A program made the translations under genes and the position numbers. Source: Aurantibrevibacter litoralis (GTDB lineage: Bacteria > Bacteroidota > Bacteroidia > Flavobacteriales > Flavobacteriaceae). Taken from it: 64,000 nucleotides of DNA. The stretch is taken from the NCBI RefSeq assembly GCF_034651555.1, contig NZ_JAYEEQ010000003.1, positions 124,001-188,000 of the forward strand. Direction: 5' to 3'. The stretch's first letter is position 1, and the number at the start of each line of letters is the position of its first letter. This document shows positions 60,282-64,000 of this stretch, in pieces. Under the pieces are notes generated by a model that had not been told where the DNA came from, made no database searches, and saw only the letters and a list, made by a program, of their open reading frames with translations.

Positions 60282-61610
60282 CTAATGAATGGCCGCTAAA
60301 ATATCTTTTAAAAATAAATTTACGTCGAACTTGGGGTTTTCAGCCAATCCGGTACGTACCACCACCACTTCTTTGGACGGAATTATAAACACATATTGTC
60401 CCTGATAGCCGTTGGCGGAATACATATCCCGGGGTACGTCAGGAAATTTTCCGTGGGCATTGAGCCAAAAATGCGCCCCATAGGTGCCATTAGAATGTTC
60501 GGTGGGTTGAGTAACATAGGCTACCCAAGACGGTTTAAAGAGCTGTTCGCCGTTCCAGTTGCCCTTATGTAGGTATAACAAGCCAAACTTGGCCCAATCG
60601 CGTGTGGTTGCCCAAGCATACGAAGAACCTACAAAATTACCAACCATATCGGTTTCTAGCAGCATAGAATGCATTCCAATTTTATCGATTAAGGCGTGGT
60701 ATGGAAAATCTAAATAGGCTTGATGCGACTTAAATTGCTGCCGTAAGATACCGGATAACAGATTTGAAGTGCCGGATGAATAGTTCCACTTTTCTCCGGG
60801 TTTTGCAATAGCTTGTTTGTTTTTTTGAGCCAAACTCATATCACCATCCAAAAACAACATTTTGGTAACATCGGAAATAGCCGCGTAATCTTCATCCCAG
60901 GCCAAGCCACTTTGCATACGCAGCAAATGGTTAAGGGTGATTTGCCTCCGATTGTCGTTTTTCCACGCTTCAATAGAGGCAGTTTGCGTAACGTTTAGCG
61001 TACCTTGATATTCTAAAATGCCATATAATGTTGCCAATACGCTTTTGGTGGCCGACCATCCCAAAATAGGGGTGTTTTTGGTAAACCCATCGGTATAGTG
61101 TTCTGCAATAATTCGATCTTTATACAGTACGAGAACCGTTCTCGTCTTTTGTGTTTCCGAATCGGAAAATGCCTTGCCGATGGCAGCCTCGAGCATAGGA
61201 TAATCTACGTTTTCAAAAATCGTATCCCGAGGTTCTCCTTGGCCGTACGGAAATGGTGCGTCTCGGCGGACTGGGGTTCTATTCGGCGTACTATTTACTA
61301 AGGTGTCGTGTGAATTTAAGAGCACAGCTCCCAGTCCATCACGGTATACTGCTTCCCTTTTCATGAGACCAAAAACGCTGGCCGAAGCTTTCTGATTTTC
61401 CTTATCAACCTCTGAGTTTGCCAATTTAATTAAGGGTACATTATGGTCATTTTTGTTGATGGATTCTACGGATCTTTTCGCAATAAACACGGTAGACGCC
61501 ATATTTTTAGCTGCAAACCCTGAAATAATATGTAGTTTAGGATAATTATAAATGATAGCTAGAACGAGCAGCAAGCCAAGTACAAGCAGTAGTCTTTTCA
61601 ATAATTTCAT
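60282..61610 (-). CDS. Serine hydrolase of the beta-lactamase class C family
   Basis: A membrane-anchored 442-residue protein with one N-terminal hydrophobic helix (near 6-20). Catalytic residues follow the class C pattern: Ser186 and Lys189 in GWSATKS, and the tyrosine in WNYSSGTSN. The KTG-type element near the C-terminus is not obvious. Relatives include esterases, D-aminopeptidases and penicillin-binding proteins, so hydrolysis of an ester or peptide in the periplasm is likely, rather than antibiotic resistance. Monocistronic. Confidence 0.87.
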   Translation of the reverse strand: MKLLKRLLLVLGLLLVLAIIYNYPKLHIISGFAAKNMASTVFIAKRSVESINKNDHNVPLIKLANSEVDKENQKASASVFGLMKREAVYRDGLGAVLLNSHDTLVNSTPNRTPVRRDAPFPYGQGEPRDTIFENVDYPMLEAAIGKAFSDSETQKTRTVLVLYKDRIIAEHYTDGFTKNTPILGWSATKSVLATLYGILEYQGTLNVTQTASIEAWKNDNRRQITLNHLLRMQSGLAWDEDYAAISDVTKMLFLDGDMSLAQKNKQAIAKPGEKWNYSSGTSNLLSGILRQQFKSHQAYLDFPYHALIDKIGMHSMLLETDMVGNFVGSSYAWATTRDWAKFGLLYLHKGNWNGEQLFKPSWVAYVTQPTEHSNGTYGAHFWLNAHGKFPDVPRDMYSANGYQGQYVFIIPSKEVVVVRTGLAENPKFDVNLFLKDILAAIH

Positions 61611-61983
61611 AAATACGCTATTTCATTCAAAAAAGGGAAAATCAATACAGACCACTAATGTAAGGTTTTTACTTTTTGGGGGAGTGCACAGAACGACCCT
61701 TTTCTTGTTCCACTCAAAATGAATGTAGTAAAAAGATAGTTCACCTATTTTAAAAAGTGAAGCGAAGCCTTGCAATCTACTTAAAACGATGAATTTGTTC
61801 CATTTACAAGCGTAGAACCAATTCTCAGAGGGATATCTCATGGGAGTGTTTTCAACCCTTAAAGTGCAACCGGTACTAGTATAGACCTTCGAAGGACATC
61901 CTAGAATAATGGATTTTTTTAGCTATTGTTTTGGATGCCATACGTCCTATGCCTATCTTCATTTTTTAATGCGACTGGCTACA
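61611..61983. other. Spacer between two divergent envelope genes
   Basis: I see no convincing gene in these bases. In-frame ATG codons at 61909 and 61969 precede the chosen start of the next gene but would only add a non-conserved extension ahead of its signal peptide. No clean promoter consensus was found. Confidence 0.4.
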
Positions 61984-63516
61984 ATGAGAAAAATAAAGGT
62001 TATGATTCCGCGGTATTCTATATGGGGGGTCTTTTTTAGTTTAAGTATTTCCTGTTCCTCTCCCAAAGAAAAAAGGGCGGTGGCGCTTTATCAAAATTAT
62101 TGTGGCAGTTGTCATGTATTGCCGGCCATTGACGCCTTGCCCGAAACGATTTGGGAATCTGCCATATTGCCCGAAATGGGAGCCCGTTTAGGCGTAAAGG
62201 ACGCTTCATACAACAAGTTCAAAGGCGTTTCGTTTCATGAGCAAGGCCTTATTTTACAAGCAGGAGTTTATCCGTATGCACCCTTAATTTCCGAATCGGA
62301 TTGGCACCTCTTAAAAAATTATGTGTTGACTTTAGCGCCGGACACCTTAGAAGCGGTTAAAGCCGGCGTGGCATCTAAAGAATTGGTACTATTTAAACCT
62401 CAACCCATAAATTTGGATAGCACAAAAGGATCGCTCCTAACTTTTATGGAATATAACAAACCATTTAAGGTTTTACTAACGGGAGATTTAAGGGGTAATT
62501 TACGGTCTTACGATTTTACAACAAAGCAAACCAACACCTTGATTTCGAATATGCGTAGCGGTATCACAGCCCATACGCACTTACAAGATACCTCGTATAG
62601 TACTTTAGTGGGGTATTTAGATCCTTCCGAACAGGCCTTAGGGAGTATTGTTATGTGGCAAAAGGGGGAAAATACAATAATAGCCGACTCTTTGCATAGG
62701 CCTGTGCATACCTTAGTTCATGATTTGGACAAGGATGGAATTGATGAGATTATAGTGAGCGAATTTGGTGATTTTACCGGTCAATTATCCCTGCTAAAAA
62801 AGGATATTTCCGGAAGTTTTCTAAAAACAGTGCTATTAAAGCAACCCGGGGTAATCCGTGTTGTACCCTCAGATATGGACAAAGACGGGAAGGACGATTT
62901 GGTGGTGCTTACTTCGCAAGGTAATGAAAGCATCACCATTTTATATCAAAAGGAAAACTTACAATTCGCTATGCAGCAGGCTATCCGGTTTAGTCCTGTG
63001 TATGGCAGCAGCTGGTTTGAGTTGGCAGATTACAACGGCGACGGTCATATGGACATCATTACCGTAAATGGTGATAATGCCGATAAATCGTACGTGCATA
63101 AACCCTATCACGGGATGCGAATTCATTTAAATGATGGCCAAAATAATTTTCAAGAAACCTATTTCTATCCCTTAAACGGTGCAACCCGTGTGGTTGCAAG
63201 AGATTTTGATAAGGATGGAGATATCGATTTTGGGCTGCTTTCAACTTTTCCAGATTATGATGCCAAACCTGAACTTTCATTTGTATATTTAGAAAATAAG
63301 ATGCCGCAGCACTACCATTTTCAACCGTACACTTTTACAGATGCGGCGTTAGGTCGTTGGTTTTTGATGGATGCTGCGGATGTGGACGGCGACGGCGACG
63401 AAGATATTGTGTTAAGTTCTTTTACGTATGCCTTTACGCCGGTACCTAAGAAATTATCGGATGTTTGGAAAGAAAGTGATATAGATATCCTGTGGCTCGA
63501 AAATACAGTACACTAA
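61984..63516 (+). CDS. Lipoprotein with cytochrome c motif and FG-GAP repeats
   Basis: From the ATG at 61984 (510 residues) the protein starts with a signal peptide ending in SISC, so it is probably a lipoprotein at Cys24. A haem-binding CGSCH follows at 40-44, with a possible axial Met in PEMGARLG some 30 residues on. The rest is a beta-propeller with FG-GAP/VCBS repeats, each holding a calcium-binding acidic loop: DLDKDGIDE, DMDKDGKDD, DYNGDGHMD, DFDKDGDID and DVDGDGDED. It may couple a haem to a propeller that binds a partner or substrate outside the cell. Function unknown. Confidence 0.8.
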   Translation: MRKIKVMIPRYSIWGVFFSLSISCSSPKEKRAVALYQNYCGSCHVLPAIDALPETIWESAILPEMGARLGVKDASYNKFKGVSFHEQGLILQAGVYPYAPLISESDWHLLKNYVLTLAPDTLEAVKAGVASKELVLFKPQPINLDSTKGSLLTFMEYNKPFKVLLTGDLRGNLRSYDFTTKQTNTLISNMRSGITAHTHLQDTSYSTLVGYLDPSEQALGSIVMWQKGENTIIADSLHRPVHTLVHDLDKDGIDEIIVSEFGDFTGQLSLLKKDISGSFLKTVLLKQPGVIRVVPSDMDKDGKDDLVVLTSQGNESITILYQKENLQFAMQQAIRFSPVYGSSWFELADYNGDGHMDIITVNGDNADKSYVHKPYHGMRIHLNDGQNNFQETYFYPLNGATRVVARDFDKDGDIDFGLLSTFPDYDAKPELSFVYLENKMPQHYHFQPYTFTDAALGRWFLMDAADVDGDGDEDIVLSSFTYAFTPVPKKLSDVWKESDIDILWLENTVH

Positions 63517-63531
63517 AAAAATGAGACTATC

Positions 63532-63978
63532 ATGACGCGGACATACGGCCTCATCTGGATTTTTAGTACACTGCTGTTTGGTTGCAGCCCTGTAGAAAAA
63601 GAAGACCCCTATGTATGGATTCCTATGGTGGTTACAGCAACCGCCTATAATTCGTTGCCTAACCAAACGTCTTATGAGCATTCCGGTATCACCGCTTGGG
63701 GAGATTCCTTAAAACCGGGCTTAAAGTATATTGCAGTATCCAGAGATTTGCTAAAAAAAGGACTGCAATACAATACAATGGTTAAAATTGATGGTTTTGA
63801 AGGTATTTATTTGGTCAAGGATAAAATGCATCACCGATGGCGCAATAGAATCGATATTTATATGGGATTAGACAAAAAAATAGCCAAAGAATGGGGCCGG
63901 AAAAAAATTGAAATTCAATATGCAGTTAAGAAAGATAGTGCTGCAATGACAGCACCTACGGAATCTAAAACAAAATAA
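63532..63978 (+). CDS. 3D-domain (double-psi beta-barrel) lipoprotein
   Basis: The 148-residue protein has a lipoprotein signal ending in LLFGC (Cys18) and a 3D domain with the aspartates expected near the active cleft (AVSRDLL, VKDKMHHRWRNRIDIYMG). 3D domains occur in MltA-type lytic transglycosylases and in Rpf/YabE-like proteins, so a peptidoglycan-related role is plausible. It begins 15 bases after the cytochrome/FG-GAP gene and is probably co-transcribed with it. Confidence 0.85.
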   Translation: MTRTYGLIWIFSTLLFGCSPVEKEDPYVWIPMVVTATAYNSLPNQTSYEHSGITAWGDSLKPGLKYIAVSRDLLKKGLQYNTMVKIDGFEGIYLVKDKMHHRWRNRIDIYMGLDKKIAKEWGRKKIEIQYAVKKDSAAMTAPTESKTK

Positions 63979-64000
63979 ATAAGCTCGAAGCATATCAACA

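Noticed and set aside
61909..61983. Upstream ATG codons (61909, 61969) for the cytochrome/FG-GAP protein
   Set aside because: They would put 20-25 extra residues before a good lipoprotein signal peptide.

Overview
The window is chromosomal DNA from a member of the Flavobacteriia (Bacteroidota). The evidence is a fused lpxC/fabZ, a short RpoD of the Bacteroidota type (287 aa, no region 1.1), the type IX secretion regulator PorX, a bifunctional hisB, many lipoproteins, TAnnTTTG-type -7 promoter elements and little use of Shine-Dalgarno sequences. No rRNA, tRNA, CRISPR array or complete insertion sequence was found.

Layout. 0-5 kb: a secreted-protein fragment, a LOG-family Rossmann protein, uvrA, a conserved hypothetical and a shortened TIGR03915-type DNA-metabolism protein. 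5-7 kb: an accessory patch with a MazF/PemK toxin-antitoxin pair bracketed by a 41-bp exact direct repeat, and an AT-rich protein resembling a degenerate ABC ATPase. 7-12.4 kb: a YdeI/OmdA protein, an S24 repressor, a GNAT enzyme, a lipoprotein peptide deformylase, tsaE and porX. 12.5-19.7 kb: an HD hydrolase, then the lipid A set lpxD, lpxC/fabZ, lpxA, followed by efp, a second lpxD-like gene and sucD, closed by a clear terminator. 19.7-23.4 kb: fabG, a VWA membrane protein and a prohibitin-like protein. 23.4-35.3 kb: a complete histidine operon (hisG-D-C-B-H-A-F-IE) preceded by a readable attenuator with a His-rich leader peptide. It is interrupted by a four-helix-bundle gene and a DinB gene and followed by a VWA/MoxR pair. 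35.5-38.2 kb: a membrane protein, truA and corA. 38.2-44.2 kb: a type III restriction-modification island (res, KilA-N gene, frameshifted mod) next to a gene remnant. 44.3-51.2 kb: cysM/cysE, small conserved genes, a thioesterase, an M19 dipeptidase lipoprotein and a sensorless hybrid histidine kinase. 51.3-57.3 kb: two tandem microprotein genes with their own promoter and terminator, rpoD, a DUF6155 gene, a helicase, a glycosyltransferase and menB. 57.7-64 kb: an alginate-export-type porin with a TauE/SafE exporter, a beta-lactamase-family hydrolase, a cytochrome c/FG-GAP lipoprotein and a 3D-domain lipoprotein.

The most unusual signal is in the spacers. hisG-hisD-hisC-hisB are tightly packed, but nearly every later junction of the same transcription unit (hisB/hisH, hisH/four-helix bundle, four-helix bundle/hisA, DinB/hisF, hisF/hisIE, VWA/MoxR), and one spacer after menB, holds a tract with a strict 7-nucleotide period. 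Arrays reach 20 consecutive heptads. The heptad sequence differs between sites while the period stays at 7 or 14. I know of no described element that matches these arrays. A second strong signal is the his attenuator, where leader peptide, antiterminator pairing and terminator can all be read directly.
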